A stretch of DNA of 64,000 bases from contig JAQFVV010012509.1 of NCBI GenBank assembly GCA_028023455.1, positions 246,001 to 310,000 of the forward strand, in the 5' to 3' direction. Under the pieces are notes generated by a model. That model was not told the DNA's origin. It made no database searches and saw only the letters and a program-made list of their open reading frames with translations. Of this stretch, positions 12,361 through 24,942 are shown in pieces; the stretch's first letter is position 1; each line of letters starts with the position of its first letter. A program made the translations under genes and the position numbers. The stretch is from Epiperipatus broadwayi. Its lineage: Eukaryota > Onychophora > Udeonychophora > Euonychophora > Peripatidae.

Positions 12361-13740
12361 TTAAGTACATATTTAAATATCATATATGTGTAAATATTGC
12401 AGATTTCATTTTATAATTCCACATTTCATTCTCAATGCTGCTAAAATGTATTATTACTAATTTGATAGTGTAACAAAATATTTATTATATACACACACAA
12501 TATTTTACTATATTTTTTATTTATTTTATATTCCAATTTCCATAACCTTTTCTTGTTTCACTAAACTGTATAATTTTACTTCTTGACATCTTTCTAAGTA
12601 ATAGTTTATACTTTATACAATGTTATTGCAATAATATCCCCCTCATAAAAATGAGAAACCAATTTAAGTCAATTAGACTGAAACCTTAATACTATTTTAT
12701 TATATGATGCAATATTTAGACTCATTTCTAATTCATTTTGGAGTATTTTTTTCACTATTTTAATAATTTTTATTGATGTTTCTTATAGTAAACTGATTAT
12801 TTAATTTTTCAGATATGGATTTTAATTCACTTAACATGTTTTTTTTTTAGTTCATTTATGAAAAAACTCATGATTCAAATTCTAATTTTTAATACTTTTA
12901 TAAATCACTACTGTGTCTACCTGATATCTGTTTAATCATTGTCATGGTCTTCCATATATGTGTACAGGTCTCATACATTTGAAACTTCGTAACAAATTAT
13001 TGTAACTTTGCAGGTATCTGGTGCTCAATTGACCAACAAGATTCAATGCATTTCTACACCAGAAATTGTATCATTGATAATGCCATCTGCCATGTCATTT
13101 AGAAGATCAATGAATGTTTTGTCCTCTAAATTTGTATTTTAAAATGTGGGCCCATAATTCCTCTGTTAATCAATAAGATGATAGTATTGTGGATTACGAT
13201 ATGGTAAGTCTAATCATGTTCACATACAGTATTATTTACAATGGATTAGTCAGCTGGTGCAAAAGAAAAATTCATAAATAACTGAGCTATGATTTATTCC
13301 CTTGGTGATAACAATTATATAAGCAATGGATTCCATGCCTGGCAAAATGAAAATAAGTCAGAGTAGGAACTTTCCTTGAGATTTGATCATCAAAATAAAT
13401 ATGTATGTTACATACGAATCAATTTTCTTTTTGCATCACAAAATTATGATATTTCATTATTAATGCTGACAGAAGAGTGACTTCTTAAAGATTTACTGAG
13501 AAGCCAGAATGTTAGGATTTGTTGGTGGGTGTTTCTAATGTAATTAATCAACAAAGGTTGAAAGTATGTGGTTACAAATGATTCAGTGATGGTCTACCAT
13601 ATATAGAAAACTTAATTAATTATTCAATATTGATCAGTAAATTGATGAGCTAAGAAGCAAAAAAAAAGAAAAACTAAATGATTGTTCTGAAATAGTAAAA
13701 AGATTTACATAATTTAAATATACCGTGATAAAAAAAAGTC
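12361..13740. other. AT-rich spacer, possible very old transposon trace
   Basis: No frame or repeat I can name with confidence. The stretch 13005-13330 has a more balanced base composition than its surroundings. Read on minus it gives fragments such as ELWAHIL that faintly recall Tc1-type transposase ends, but this is not enough for a call. Confidence 0.4.
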
Positions 13741-13744
13741 TTTC

Positions 13745-13870
13745 TAGTTTAGTGTGTTGATGCTATTTGCAATAAATCATGGCTCCTTACATTTTCCTTT
13801 TCAATCATTGCACTCGTATTAATTGAATTGAAATTGGGCCAGACTCATTCCAAAAATATAGACTTAATAT
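13745..13870 (-). pseudogene. PLE C-terminal relic
   Basis: The minus-strand frame reads CND, stop, KGKCKEP, stop, FIANSINTLN. It aligns with RNDIKRKVKEAWYISRDLKAIN of the intact PLE C-terminus, and even more closely with the relic at 22377-22500. Two stops and several substitutions show that it is old. Only about 40 codons remain. Confidence 0.55.
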
Positions 13871-16079
13871 TGAAGCTGTCATATATAGCCTTACATATGT
13901 GTGCTTCACCATTCACTGTTTAGTTAACTACAGACCCAAACGTCAATCAGTAAATGGACATTATAATAAATTATTAATGAAAAATATATGTCTAATAATA
14001 TTAAAATAAATTGTAAACTTATTAATGAAATTGTTGTGCATATAATTTAGACATATATATTATCGGAAAAAGTTTAAAGTAAAATAAATCATTTCATCAG
14101 TTAAATATATATATATTGCATCAGCAAATAAAGAAACTAGCTAATATATTTTACCAAAATAGATTGAATGAAAATTTAACTCAAGATCTATTAAGAAAAA
14201 TGATGTAATATAAAATTGATTGTTGTCACCTAAATAATAGTGTAAAATCATATGATGCTTTTAAGATTTGTAAACAACGCAAGCATTGGTAGACTTCAAT
14301 TAATTAATTAATGTAAAAAAAAAGTTAAAAGGTATAAATGCTAAAGTTTTTCTTTGTTTAAAAAAATCATCTTCTTGTTCCAAAATACGTAAATGTTTAT
14401 ATAAGTTATGCCTGAGTAGAAAAGTTTTATTCCGCCCTCCCGCATTGTCCATCCTCGGAGGGAGTCCTAAAGATGAAGTCTGGCAGAAGTAACAATGTCT
14501 GATAATTGCCTACCCTTTCTTCCAGAAAGAAAGACCAATCTAAATGGAAACATGAGCACAGACATCAATGATGTCGACCATAACCAGCATCAAAAAGGAA
14601 TGACAGCAATATGAGACTTCTAGAATGAACTCTTAATTCACCACCATTATAAAGCATAATCCATATATAAGCACTTCGGAGTTGCCAGTAACTTTTACCT
14701 TTGTCTTTTTTTTTTATTATTGTTCTGCTTAATATGTATTAATTAATTTTACCTTACATATATTTAAAAAGTTAGTGTATGTGTTGTAATATCAACTAGT
14801 TTCTATTTCTTTTTAAATCCAATATGCCTATTAAAGAATTATGTATTGGAAGACGTGTTACATAAGTTTGTTATTTTAATATTTTGTAATAGAGGGCTAT
14901 AGTGTGATCTTTTCACATATATTGTCAAATCTATGTGTGATAAATTAGTTAAAAAAATGATAATTCTTGATTTATCATATTACAAATAAAATGCTGGTAT
15001 AATACCCACATATAAGTTAATTTAATGACTTTAAAAGAGGGTTTTTTATTATTGTACAATGGATTTTCTAACATAGTAACATATGGGATCGTATATCTAT
15101 ATATTAATAAGGCTTTGATATTTATTCGTTTGACCGTATTCCCAATACTGTGTTACTTAGTGATTATATCATGTCTCTACATTCTTTTATTGCTTTTTTG
15201 AATTACTTCATCCAGCCAGCTCATGAATACTGAATATATCAGTTGCCTGGAATAGTGAATCCTGTTAAAGGGGCTGTGAGGAGAAATGGACACTAAGCTA
15301 TCACAAAACATATCATTCCCAAACCCGGGTCATGCTTAGACAAATAGGTTCCTTTCTCTAATAATCAATTAGAAGTGAAGTAGTTATCCATTAATCAAAT
15401 TGGTGAAATGATAAAGATTTTACTCTATTTTAGAGATACACATTTATATATATCAAAGTGTACCATACTGAATCTTACTCCTTTTCTTTTATAATTATGC
15501 CTGTTGATATGTGATATGTGCATTCTTATACAAATCTATTGTTAAAGATTCATTGGGGTTATACATATTTTAGTATAAATGAAGCTATGTTTAAGTCAGT
15601 CTTCAGTTTTTTCAGCTAATTAGACATATTAACTTTACCATGTTCTCACACCATAGATTAATTTCTGCACCTCCTCTCTACCAAATTAAATTCATCTCTT
15701 GGTTTAATAATGTATCTCAAATGTTTTGTTTTTCTTTTATTTAAAAAATCTGTAGGTATAATTGAATCTTTATGTACAAACGTAGGTACTTTCTCAAATT
15801 ATTTGTAAATAATTACATTAGAGGAAATATAGATAATCATATACTAACAATAAACTATAATTTATAATAGTAACAAAGTTGTAGTATTCATTATTTTAAA
15901 TGTATAAACCTGATCAATACTTTGTCTAGGATTAATAAGAGTCTTGTCTCTATCTGATCGCTAGGCTGCATTAAGAAAATTAACTCTTGTGAGGTTAAGG
16001 GAGTGAATAACTTAGATATAATCTAGAGGGGTGTATGAGGTTCAAACTCCTTTTACCTATGTCTCTGCATTGGGTTAAA
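13871..16079. other. Spacer with a GC-richer island at 14420-14650
   Basis: Mostly AT-rich DNA with no recognised feature. The part 14420-14650 is clearly richer in G and C (CCGCCCTCCCGCATTG near 14433) and could be the UTR of an unrecognised element, but it has no long frame and no other copy in the window. Confidence 0.4.
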
Positions 16080-16560
16080 ACAACTATACTTTCTGATCAT
16101 TACAACATTGGAATCTGTGGGTTTGTATATATATTTGTGCTGCACTAATCTCATAAAACAGTTAGCACAAAACTCACCATAGTAAATTGCATTATATGTT
16201 AGTTCATTGCATTTAATTTTATAAACTATTTGGAGAGCTTGGTCTGGAGATAATTTGACTTCAACATTTGATTAAGATTAGGTTAGGTTCTAAAACTAAT
16301 ATTTAATTCATTTGAGTAGGTTGTTTCATCTTTTTAGATATATAGGGTATAGAAGGAAGGCTGATCCATGTATTAATATTGTTATTAATGCTACTGGAAA
16401 GATAAAAATATAATTTTTTAAGAGTTTTATTTAATATATTAATATTATACCCTAAATTGACTAAGTCTTTTATATAATTTTCAATATTGTCTTTTCTATC
16501 TGCTTCAAACTTGCATAATTTATCGTTTCTATACAAAAAAACATTTAAAGCCAACTAATT
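16080..16560 (-). pseudogene. PLE relic (linker and GIY-YIG), minus strand
   Basis: Minus-strand frame 16554-16303 reads LNVFLYRNDKLCKFEADRKD, then YIKDLVNLGYNINILNKTLK and SLPSIPYISKK. It parallels LSAFLFRNYHLCKYEEERR ... LPYIPNIARK of the intact PLE between RT and the endonuclease. Downstream (16300-16080), after a frame break, come FRTPPNLNQML, ALQIVYKIKC and AIYYGEF (GIY-YIG), then a QHKYIYK block. It forms an inverted pair with the plus-strand piece at 16742, which shares its subfamily features. Confidence 0.7.
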
Positions 16561-16741
16561 TATGTAAAATTGAAGTACAGTATATGAATGTGAGTGAAAA
16601 GACAATATAGAAAATTATATAAAAAACTTAGCTAATTAAAAATATAATATTGATATACTAAATAAAACTCTTAAACAATTCTAATCATCTTTAAATACCA
16701 GGAAGATTAATAACAATATTAATGCATGAATCAGCCTCTTT

Positions 16742-17180
16742 TTGGTACTGTGTATATTTAAAAAGATGAAAATCTGCTTAAATAAATTCAATATTAATTT
16801 TAGAACCCCACCTAATCTTAATCAAATGTTGAACAACACTAAAGACAAATTATCTCCAGGCCAAGCTCTCCAAGTAGTTTATAAAATTACATGCAATGTA
16901 CAGACATGTAATGTAATTTATTATGGTGAGTCTCATGCCAACTGTGCTACAAGATTAATGCACAACAAATATGTTAAAACAGATCCCAATATGACTGCAG
17001 GATAGTTGAAACTGTTAGAATAAAGTTTTGATATAAAAAATAATATTGATAAATTGTTTAAGAAAGTTGTAAATGGTATGATATGTAAAAGTAGAAATCA
17101 TTACATAGGAAAAGAAAGAAGAAGAAGAAAATTATAATAGCTCCACGAATATGACTAACTTAATCAAAAGCAATGCTAAG
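16742..17180 (+). pseudogene. PLE relic (GIY-YIG and 3' UTR), plus strand
   Basis: The frame 16742-17005 contains NFRTPPNLNQMLNNTKDKL, QALQVVYKITC and VIYYGESHANCATRLMHNKY. These match FRTPPNTNRILNNSKDKI, VVYRLAC and VYYGETRATINTRVAQHKY of the intact PLE, covering both halves of the GIY-YIG signature (VVY and YYG). After about 17005 the frame decays. At 17150-17180 a degenerate CGAATATGACTAA ... GCTAAG block recalls the 3' UTR hairpin. With the opposite-strand relic at 16080-16560 it forms an inverted arrangement like the 5' part of the young PLE composite. Confidence 0.7.
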
Positions 17181-20100
17181 TTGCAATTTTTAAATAAATT
17201 ATAATCTTTCCAGCATAGTGTACTATCACCATTTATTTTGTTATATTTAAATTAAGGAAAGAAGAAATATTGTTGAGTTTTAATAAAATGATATTCATTT
17301 TACACTTTATTTGTACTAACTATTAGTTTTCTCTATGTAACTATGAATAACTGCTTGTTGCATTTGTTGCTGGATGATGATCATACTTTTTTCTATATTT
17401 ATACATACTCCTGCTTTATATATGACTATCTTATACAATGATTGCTTTCATTGATATGCAAATACTGAATAAATTGTGGTTGTGGCTTCTTAACCCACAT
17501 CAAATAGCTACATATTCAAACTCCAGAAAAACCATGAAACTCTATGGATTTTTTGCGATGCATTATAAACCTGATAGTCTTTATAAGAGTGCAATGAGCA
17601 TGCATTTTCATGGCTGCAAGTTTTAACTGGTATAGAGTCCTATGAGGCAACAATTGCCCATTTAATCCTACAAGTTTCTGAGTTAATCTGTGTCTCAAAA
17701 TTTAATTATTTATAAGAATTGAGTAGACAGATATGTCTCAGCAAAATAAGATTAAAAAAATATATAATCCACATTAAATATAACAGTGTTTTTTTTATGA
17801 ACCACAAAACAAAATAAATAATGTTTTATTGATTAGGGATAGCAATAATTTTCTTTTAATTAAAATTTTTTCTTAAATTTCTTTTTTTTTTAATACCAAA
17901 TAAACAATATTAATTAATCATCATTATATAAATGAGAAAAAAATCACCTTTGTTTCATTTTTACAAATTATATTTTTATCTGTTAAATTAAATAATTTAA
18001 CCAATGATTTTTTATAAAATCTTACTGAACAATCTATATCATTAGCAAAGATATGTTTCTATAGTTAAATTACTCACTTAAAATACTTATATTTATTATT
18101 TATGGTAGAATTCTAACTTATCAGTCATTTTAGCTTTTTATGATTAATTTCTGAAAATTATTTAAGTCTCATTTCTTCTTTGTTTTTATAGCATAAATCT
18201 AACTGTGTATAGCTTAATTTTAAAAGTATATGTGTAGGATAAATTTTATCTCAATACATATATCATAAACATCCTGAGAGTATATTATTTAATAATTGTG
18301 ATTTCCATGCCATGATCTTGACTTCAAATCTAAGTAAAACTTGGAATTTTTTAAATTCCACTATTCAGATGAAACAAATCCAGCTAAACATTTAATTATG
18401 GACAAAAGTGAATATGTAGCTATTGTTATTTAATAAATAAAACAAGAAACGACAAATACAATCTTCCTTATTATTATTATTATTTTTTTTTACAAAGATA
18501 TTTTTGAAAGATTTTGTCTTGCAATGAGCTACTTAAGTGAATTTTTAGTCATTAATGTATATATATATATACTTAATATGGGCTATGAAGAAAAAAAAAA
18601 CTATTGTCATTCCTGGCACATAGGAATGAATACTGTTTTTTTTTTTAAAGAAAGGCATATACAATAACTATAAATATTTGTTTTTAATTATTCTATAATG
18701 AAAAAAAAACCACTTCTTAGAACATTCATACCAGTATCTAATTTATAAGATTGAGCATAATATTCAAATAAAATTTATTTGATGCAATATGCCTTTTTTC
18801 AATATACATTTTTATTTGCATATATTTATATAATGCTATTTGAAAAAACATTAAAATTATAATCAAATATGATTGCCTTCACAAAATTATTTTTCTCAAT
18901 TGGACGATATTCAACAACAACTTTAATACTCAGGGGTTAATAAGAAGTTCAATTATGGCTATAAGCCATGGATTTTATGCTCCAGAGACAGCCATTTTAT
19001 TCCAGCATTTAACATGCAGGACAATAATATACAATAGATGAATGGGTTTGAGGCTACAAAAGTTAAGAGTTTGAGATCATAGAATTAGAAATATATTCTA
19101 TGTATATTAAAATTTACTTATGTTTCTTCCTTTTTTAAAAAAAAAAAAATTATACATGTTTTTTTTATATATATATATAAAATATTTTTAATGCTTTAAA
19201 AAATAAACATTTCTAAAAGCTTCCAAAAATATTAAAAACATTGTCAAATAGACAGATAACTCACTATTATAAATATTTTCCAGTGTTCAATAGCAACAAT
19301 CTAGTTTACTGGTACATCATATTATATACTTAATCACACATCACTAAAAAAATCCTACATAATAAATAATTAGTAGGTTATATTTTTCAAATATGTAATA
19401 ATTATTTTTTAAAAATAAATAAATTAAAAAATTACTTTTCAATAAATTACTTATATATATATAATTATATTAATACAAAATTCTGACTAATCTGGAACCA
19501 AATAAAATTTAAAATCTTTATTGATAATAAATTTCAAAAGATTGTTTTAAATTAAAATAAAAATAGACTGTAAAACATACAACACTAGTGATTGGAATAT
19601 CATAAAAGAAACACCTGAAAATATCTGCATTTGCATAATAAAAATAAACAATTAAATTTTATTAAAAACATTTTAATGAAACAAAGATTTCATGTATATG
19701 CATGAATAAATCATTGCTTGATGATCTTTTTTTAGGATTTGCTTTTGCCATGCGCAACATAAACAACCTACTATCCACCAGACTAATGTCAGATAGTTAG
19801 ATATTCCATAGTTTTCATTTATAATTTAGCCTCCAACTAAGTAGAAGCATCTATCTAATGCATAATTGGTTGAACTTTCTGTAAATCTGCTATTAAAAAG
19901 AAAGTGGGCTAATACAATTTTCAGAAAGTCTGTTTTAAAAATGAACTTCAGGTCATGCAAGATACTTCTTTAACCACTAATGCTAAACATAATTGTATAT
20001 AAAATACTCATTAAATCTGCATTTCAACTTGTGGCAATAAACCTTACATTAGAATAGAATTTTGAAATTTATAAGCAATAATTTTAAATTAGTATTGCTC

Positions 20101-21302
20101 TTCATTAAAAAATATAAAGGTTTTTATTGATGTTTATATAATAAATATTAGACTTCATTAAAAAAATAAATATTACTTAATTGATATTGTAATAAAAAAA
20201 GATACGGAAATGAGATTTTACAAAACAAATTTTACAATTCTAAAATTTTTATTTATTAAAGGAAGCTACTATCCCTAATTGGTGCAAATATATAATTAAA
20301 GAACAGACAAAAATTCTACATACCCTTTATATCATTCTATAAATTAACTAAAAATATTTATATTTATAAATGTTCTTATATAGATAATATAATCACGAGT
20401 ACAAATTTCCAATTAAACAAATTTAAAAATATAGTATTGATAATTCCTGAAAAGAAAAACAAATCCCAAACAGTGCATTACCAAGGTATCCATCTTCATG
20501 ATCCAATCATAACAACGGAAAGAAAACTAAATAAGTAAAGGAAATCTATTAAATTTGATCTATTCATGCAACTGGAGAAAACTTCAAAACATCTTAACTT
20601 TTGCTATTGCAAACAAACAACAAAAAAATTTTTTTTAAATGAAATAAAAAATAATTGAAATAAAGTTGCTTCAAATTAATTTAAAAAAAAAAAAAAATTC
20701 CATAACTTGATCACGTGCTCACAAACAAACAAAAAAAATACTTTCTTTTTAAATAAATGTACTTTCGAGGATTAAATTGTGAGCATGAATCACTTTTGTA
20801 TTTTCATTTTTAAATAATACGCTGATTATATATATAATTAATATTAAAGAAAAAAAGTAAAATAAATCATAGTGAAATATTTGCACAATGATAAATCAGA
20901 AACTTTATAACGATTTAAGATGAAATGAAAAATGGAATCGATGAATTACTAAAGAATAAATACAATAATATAAAATAATCAATAACTCAGATAAATGGCT
21001 AACAAATTTTCTTTCAACAAATATAATTCTAACTGAACCAGACGTTATTCTGAAGGATGACGATCTGAAAACAAACGTTAGTTTTTTAAGTATATAATAT
21101 TTAGGTAAGAATTTTAAAAAGATATTTTATAAGAGCAGCTTCAAGTTTGATCAGTCAGTGATTAGCATATGCTCATAAAATTTTCTGATCAGTTCTTGTA
21201 TTTTATCTCTCAAGCCTCACTGATAAGGAGAAGTGCTTTTATATCATTTTAAAAGAAAACATTTTAATATATATAAAGCAAAACTTTTACAAAATTAGAT
21301 AT
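17181..21302. other. AT-rich spacer without recognised feature
   Basis: About 4.1 kb of AT-rich sequence with poly-A/poly-T runs and short TA repeats (for example near 18560, 19160 and 19450). No transposon motif, exon or repeat family is recognised. Confidence 0.6.
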
Positions 21303-21453
21303 TAAACAAGGCAAAACTCTCTCCATACAGTAGTGCCACCCTGTGCCAACCAGAGTAATCAATGGATGCCAGAAGGCTTGTGCACAAAATCCCTATCTAG
21401 TGCCTACTCATCCAATATCCACAGACTAGTTTCTGGCTTGTGGCCTTCGTCAG
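21303..21453 (-). mobile_element. Family A fragment ending inside its hammerhead
   Basis: A partial family A element in minus orientation. It runs from the family's 3' end (GCAAAACTCTCTCCATACAG on plus) to position 21453, where the sense strand begins CTGACGA, the first core residues of the ribozyme. The 5' half of stem I is missing. The rest of the hammerhead (stem II GGC/GCC, GAAAC, palindromic ACTAGT) is present. Flanking similarity is limited to about 8 bp, GATATTAA and GGTATTAA. Confidence 0.7.
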
Positions 21454-22254
21454 GTATTAATTTGAAAACTAATATGAAAATAGTAGATTAAGCAAAAACA
21501 TACTAGTTTTAGTGTGGAAAAAAATAGAAACAAAATCACACTTTTCATGTAAGGATAATTTTATTTATTAAAGTTATGAAATTGTTATTAGACATCCTTT
21601 AATTTAGTAAATGCATGCATCCTTGTTTATTAATATTGCAATCACAATAATTATATAGAAAAAATCTGATGATTTAACAGTCTTATGGCTTTAGAGTAAT
21701 TTAAAAATCAGTTTTTTATTTTTATTCTGGTAGGCAATTGTAAGCCACTTATTTCATCCACAAATAGATTATTTAGGTAAAATTTTATATAGGTCCATAT
21801 ACTGATTCAGGTGGTTTCAAGCTTAGAATGATCATATCTCACTTGTGGTGTAACTGTTTTCTATGCTTAAGAAAATATTTGATTTTTGAATGGAAATACC
21901 GGTGGAATAATGTGATTTGATTTTATAAACATGTAACAAATGAGCCTGTCAGTCATTCATTTCAATATAAGTTCTAATAAATAGATTTTATTTAAAAAAT
22001 ATATCTGATCTTTAAAAAATGTGGCAAACTATGATGTAAATATTATTGTGAAATATTTATGTTAAAAAAAAGATTAATATAAAAATTAATAGTGAAGGTA
22101 CACTATTCTGGAAAGATTATAAATTTATCAAAAATTTTACAGCTTAGCACTTCTTTTCACTAGGTAGGTCATATTCAAAGAACTAATATAAGTTTATGTA
22201 AATAGAATTTGTAATATTTTTTTAAATACAAGTATAATTTTAAATACTTTGATT

Positions 22255-22350
22255 TTAGATGTAATATAGGGGATTTGAACACAGACTTTCAAGCTCCTTC
22301 AGCTACCCACTATCTCTCCTATAACTGATACACATGACCACATTTATAAA
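22255..22350 (-). mobile_element. Family C 3'-end fragment
   Basis: The minus strand matches the end of family C copies at 25040-25110 and 59020-59090 (GGGAGCTTGAAAGTCTGTGT and the neighbouring CACATGTATGT-type block). No ribozyme part is included. Position directly before the PLE relic. Confidence 0.55.
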
Positions 22351-22639
22351 TTAAATAATTTATATATTCCATTTATATGATAATGCAATTCCATGAGTTT
22401 TTCTTATTTATTGCATTGATGTTATTTGCAATAAAATATGCCTCTTTATATTTTCTTTTTCAGTCATTGCGCTCAGCACAAAAAACATTAATAATAAGTG
22501 GATTGAAATTGTTGCAGATTCGATTTCATGTTCAAAAAATATATTGGAGTCTAAAGAGCTGTACTAATTGCTCTAACAAGCATAGTGATAAATGCCAGCA
22601 AGAGAAAGCATTTAAAAATCTCTATCTAGAAATCACATT

Positions 22640-22696
22640 CTAATCTCAGACCACTGGTATCGTGCTTTGGCACTCCTCAGTGAGGCACTAGGATAG
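22640..22696 (-). ncRNA. Type I hammerhead ribozyme, family B, one core change
   Basis: On minus: CTA...CTCA, CTGAGGA, stem II GTGC/GCAC with loop CAAA, GATA, stem III ACCA.TGGT, cleavage GTC, TGAG...TTAG. All helices pair, and CUGANGA is intact. The GAAA element reads GATA (A14 to U), which should abolish cleavage. Confidence 0.75.
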
Positions 22697-23039
22697 TTTC
22701 AGACACTAGATCTAAAAATATCAACCCAAAGCCAGCATTTATCTAGAAGTTATCTATTGACTGGAAAATCTGACATTTTCAGACACCTACATGTCTTCAA
22801 ACCCAGCTATCCAACTCAAATAGCTATATGGGACTGAGAGATCTTCAGCCAAACCATATATTAATAGCCTTAGCAATATAACATTGCTTAAGACTTAAAG
22901 TAAAAGACTATAGTCAATAAAAATTAGTCATATATCACATGACCTAATCTTTTTTTAAGCTTGTAAATAAAAAATGAGCTGTGCTGATTGCTCTAACAAG
23001 CTTATTGGGTTGGTATTTGTACATCTAGTGTCTAAAACT

Positions 23040-23097
23040 ACCCTAGCACCTCACTGAGGAGTTCCAAAGCATGAAACCATTGGTCTGAGGTTAGGGT
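23040..23097 (+). ncRNA. Type I hammerhead ribozyme, family B, canonical core
   Basis: Stem I is made of ACCCTA/TAGGGT and CCTCA/TGAGG separated by a GCA/T internal loop. Then come CTGAGGA (CUGANGA), stem II (GTTC/GCAT, decayed from GTGC/GCAC), GAAA, stem III ACCATTGGT, and the cleavage triplet GTC followed directly by TGAGG. All catalytic positions (C3, G5, G8, G12, A13, A14) are conserved. This is the clearest ribozyme fold in the window; only stem II is weakened. Confidence 0.85.
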
Positions 23098-24420
23098 GTG
23101 GTTTCTAGATAAAGATTTTTAAATGCTTTCTCTTGCTGGCATTTATCAATAAGCTTATTAGAGCAGTTAGCACAGCTCATTATTTTTTATTCACAAGCTT
23201 TAAAAAAAGATTAGGTCATGTGATTGATATGACTTTAATTTTTATTGATTATATTGGAGTCTGTTTTAATGTGTTTGTATATATATTTATGTTGTGCAGT
23301 AGGCAAGAGACTCACCATAGTAATTTTAATTTTATAAACTATTTAGAGAGCTTGGTTTTGAAATAATTTATGTTTAGTATTATTTAACATTTGATTAAGA
23401 TTGAGAGGGATTTTAAAACTAATATTGAATTCATTTGAGCAGATTAATATTTGCATGATTTTGTTATGCATAAAAATATATAATATAGATAAAAGTGTAA
23501 AACAGTTCCAGTTAATATTTATTTAAAAATAATAATAAATTAACATACTTTAAAACACTAAACACCAGACAAATGTATTTAATAATGTTACTTGATTATA
23601 GCTAAATTGCTGAACAGTATTGATTAAGTTTGGTAATAATTTTGGAAACAGATGTACACAAAAATTAAATTTATTAGAAAAGATTGTAATTCCTTTATTA
23701 TCTATTTTCAGTTTTACTCAAGTATATGTATATTTTAAATATTTTCAACATTAATTTACAGTAAGAAGGGAATAAACTAATAAACTAAAGATTAGCCTTT
23801 CAAGCTAACGTACATGTGCTTTTTACGAATTTAATAATAAATGAATACTTTCATTTCCAACACAAGATAAAGTCTTTGCGAACGAATAAATGAATCCACT
23901 TATTCATTCAACCCAAATGCTTATATATAGGCAAATCTTAAGTACTGGATATGAAAGTGTGAGGATAAATCAATCACTTTAAATTACTGTTTACTATGTC
24001 TGAATGAATGACATCAATTAAATTATCTAGAATTTATGAAATGTCACTTTACTAATGATTACACAATAAAAGGAAATAATTATTTCACATAATATATTAA
24101 AAGTGATATTTAAAATATGCTTTTTATATGTTTTCTCTATAGTAAAACTTTGCATAGAACTGAAATCTAAATTATTTGATAAATATAAATAAAGGCTTTT
24201 GAAATTCAGTAGAAAACAGTGAAGGGTCAGAGTGACTTAAAGTCAATATGGGTACGACAATAATATGGCATAATTAAGGGCTTCGAGTGTTCCATCATCA
24301 GATTTTCAGTGATATGAATGAAGAGTTTGAGAATGGAGAGGCTTGAAGATTGTCCATTAATGTTTGAAGATTTGCATCTTAATATAAATTGGGCACTGAT
24401 TATATATATGTGTGGGAGAT

Positions 24421-24481
24421 GATGATCTGGACCAACTGATAAGTACTGGTTTAGCACAAAATAAAGTATATCAAAGATCAT
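24421..24481 (+). ncRNA. Hammerhead, family C unit 1 (decayed)
   Basis: Outer stem ATGATCT/AGATCAT, then CCAA, CTGATAA (G8 to A), stem II AGTACTGG..AGCAC-like, CAAAA and TATATCAAAGATCAT. The architecture is the same as at 58581-58640 but core residues G8 and G12 are changed. Confidence 0.6.
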
Positions 24482-24597
24482 TTATCTTCAATGGTTTCTC
24501 TTTCTCTTTCCTTCTTTATTTTTGCTTTTCTAATATATAACATATAATAACCACATTCCACTCTTTTAACCCTTTAAAGCAAAATTATTTATTAATA

Positions 24598-24641
24598 TTA
24601 CAGTTTCGACTGTTCCTAGCAAACTTCATCAGATCTACAAA
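24598..24641 (-). ncRNA. Hammerhead-like motif, family D left arm
   Basis: On minus: AGAT, CTGATGA, a stem II region (GTTTG..CAGTC, decayed from GACTG/CAGTC), GAAA, CTGTA. CUGANGA and GAAA are intact and cleavage could be after GTA. Stem I pairing is weak, so I call it hammerhead-like. Confidence 0.5.
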
Positions 24642-24896
24642 AATTTAAACATTATATCAATACAATCATATTTCATACATATATCTAGTAAATTTTTACA
24701 ATTTTACCAACTTAATTATTAACATCATTTTATACATAAAAATCCACTATTATATAAATGGTAAAAGTAGATTTTAAAGTTATATAATAGTGGGTTTTTA
24801 TATATAAAATGATGTTAATAATTAAGTTGGTAAAATTGTAAAAATTTACTAGATATATGTATGAAATATGATTGTATTGATATAATGTTTAAATTT

Positions 24897-24942
24897 TTGT
24901 AGATCTGATGAAGACTGCTAGGAACAGTCAAAACTGTAATAT
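24897..24942 (+). ncRNA. Hammerhead-like motif, family D right arm
   Basis: GTAGAT, CTGATGA, A, stem II GACTG/CAGTC with loop CTAGGAA, then AAAAC in place of GAAAC (the residue after CAGT-C is A), CTGTAAT. Stem II is intact here, but G12 looks lost and stem I is weak. Confidence 0.45.

Larger units (their letters stand above)
22553..23249. mobile_element. Family B hammerhead element, inverted composite
   Basis: 697 bp flanked by the exact 13-bp duplication TATATTGGAGTCT (22540-22552 and 23250-23262). It consists of a minus-oriented unit (22553 to about 23000) followed by a shorter plus-oriented piece (about 23001-23249). Each carries a hammerhead. The blocks next to the ribozymes (CTTGCTGGCATTTATC, AAGCTTATTAGAGCAG and ATTAGGTCATGTGAT) recur in the copies at 40.4 and 57.5 kb. 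No protein-coding capacity. It sits inside an old PLE GIY-YIG gene. Confidence 0.85.
22377..23465 (-). pseudogene. PLE relic split by a family B insertion
   Basis: The minus-strand pieces are 23465-23263 (FEFNISFKIPLNLNQMLNNT, then QAL and IVYKIK, YYGES in shifted frame) and 22539-22377 (EHEIESA, then RND, stop, KRKYKEAYFIANNINAINKK). Together they correspond to the GIY-YIG domain of the intact PLE. Between them sits a 697-bp family B element with a 13-bp target duplication. The PLE carries stops and frameshifts in both parts, so it was probably already dead when hit. Confidence 0.7.

Noticed and set aside
13005-13330. Tc1-type transposase relic on minus
   Set aside because: Only ELWAHIL and a few scattered residues fit; no catalytic motif or inverted repeats could be found.
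16030-16060. GAGGTTCAAACTCC as a pol III box B of a further SINE
   Set aside because: No acceptable box A at the right distance, no poly-A tail and no flanking duplication.
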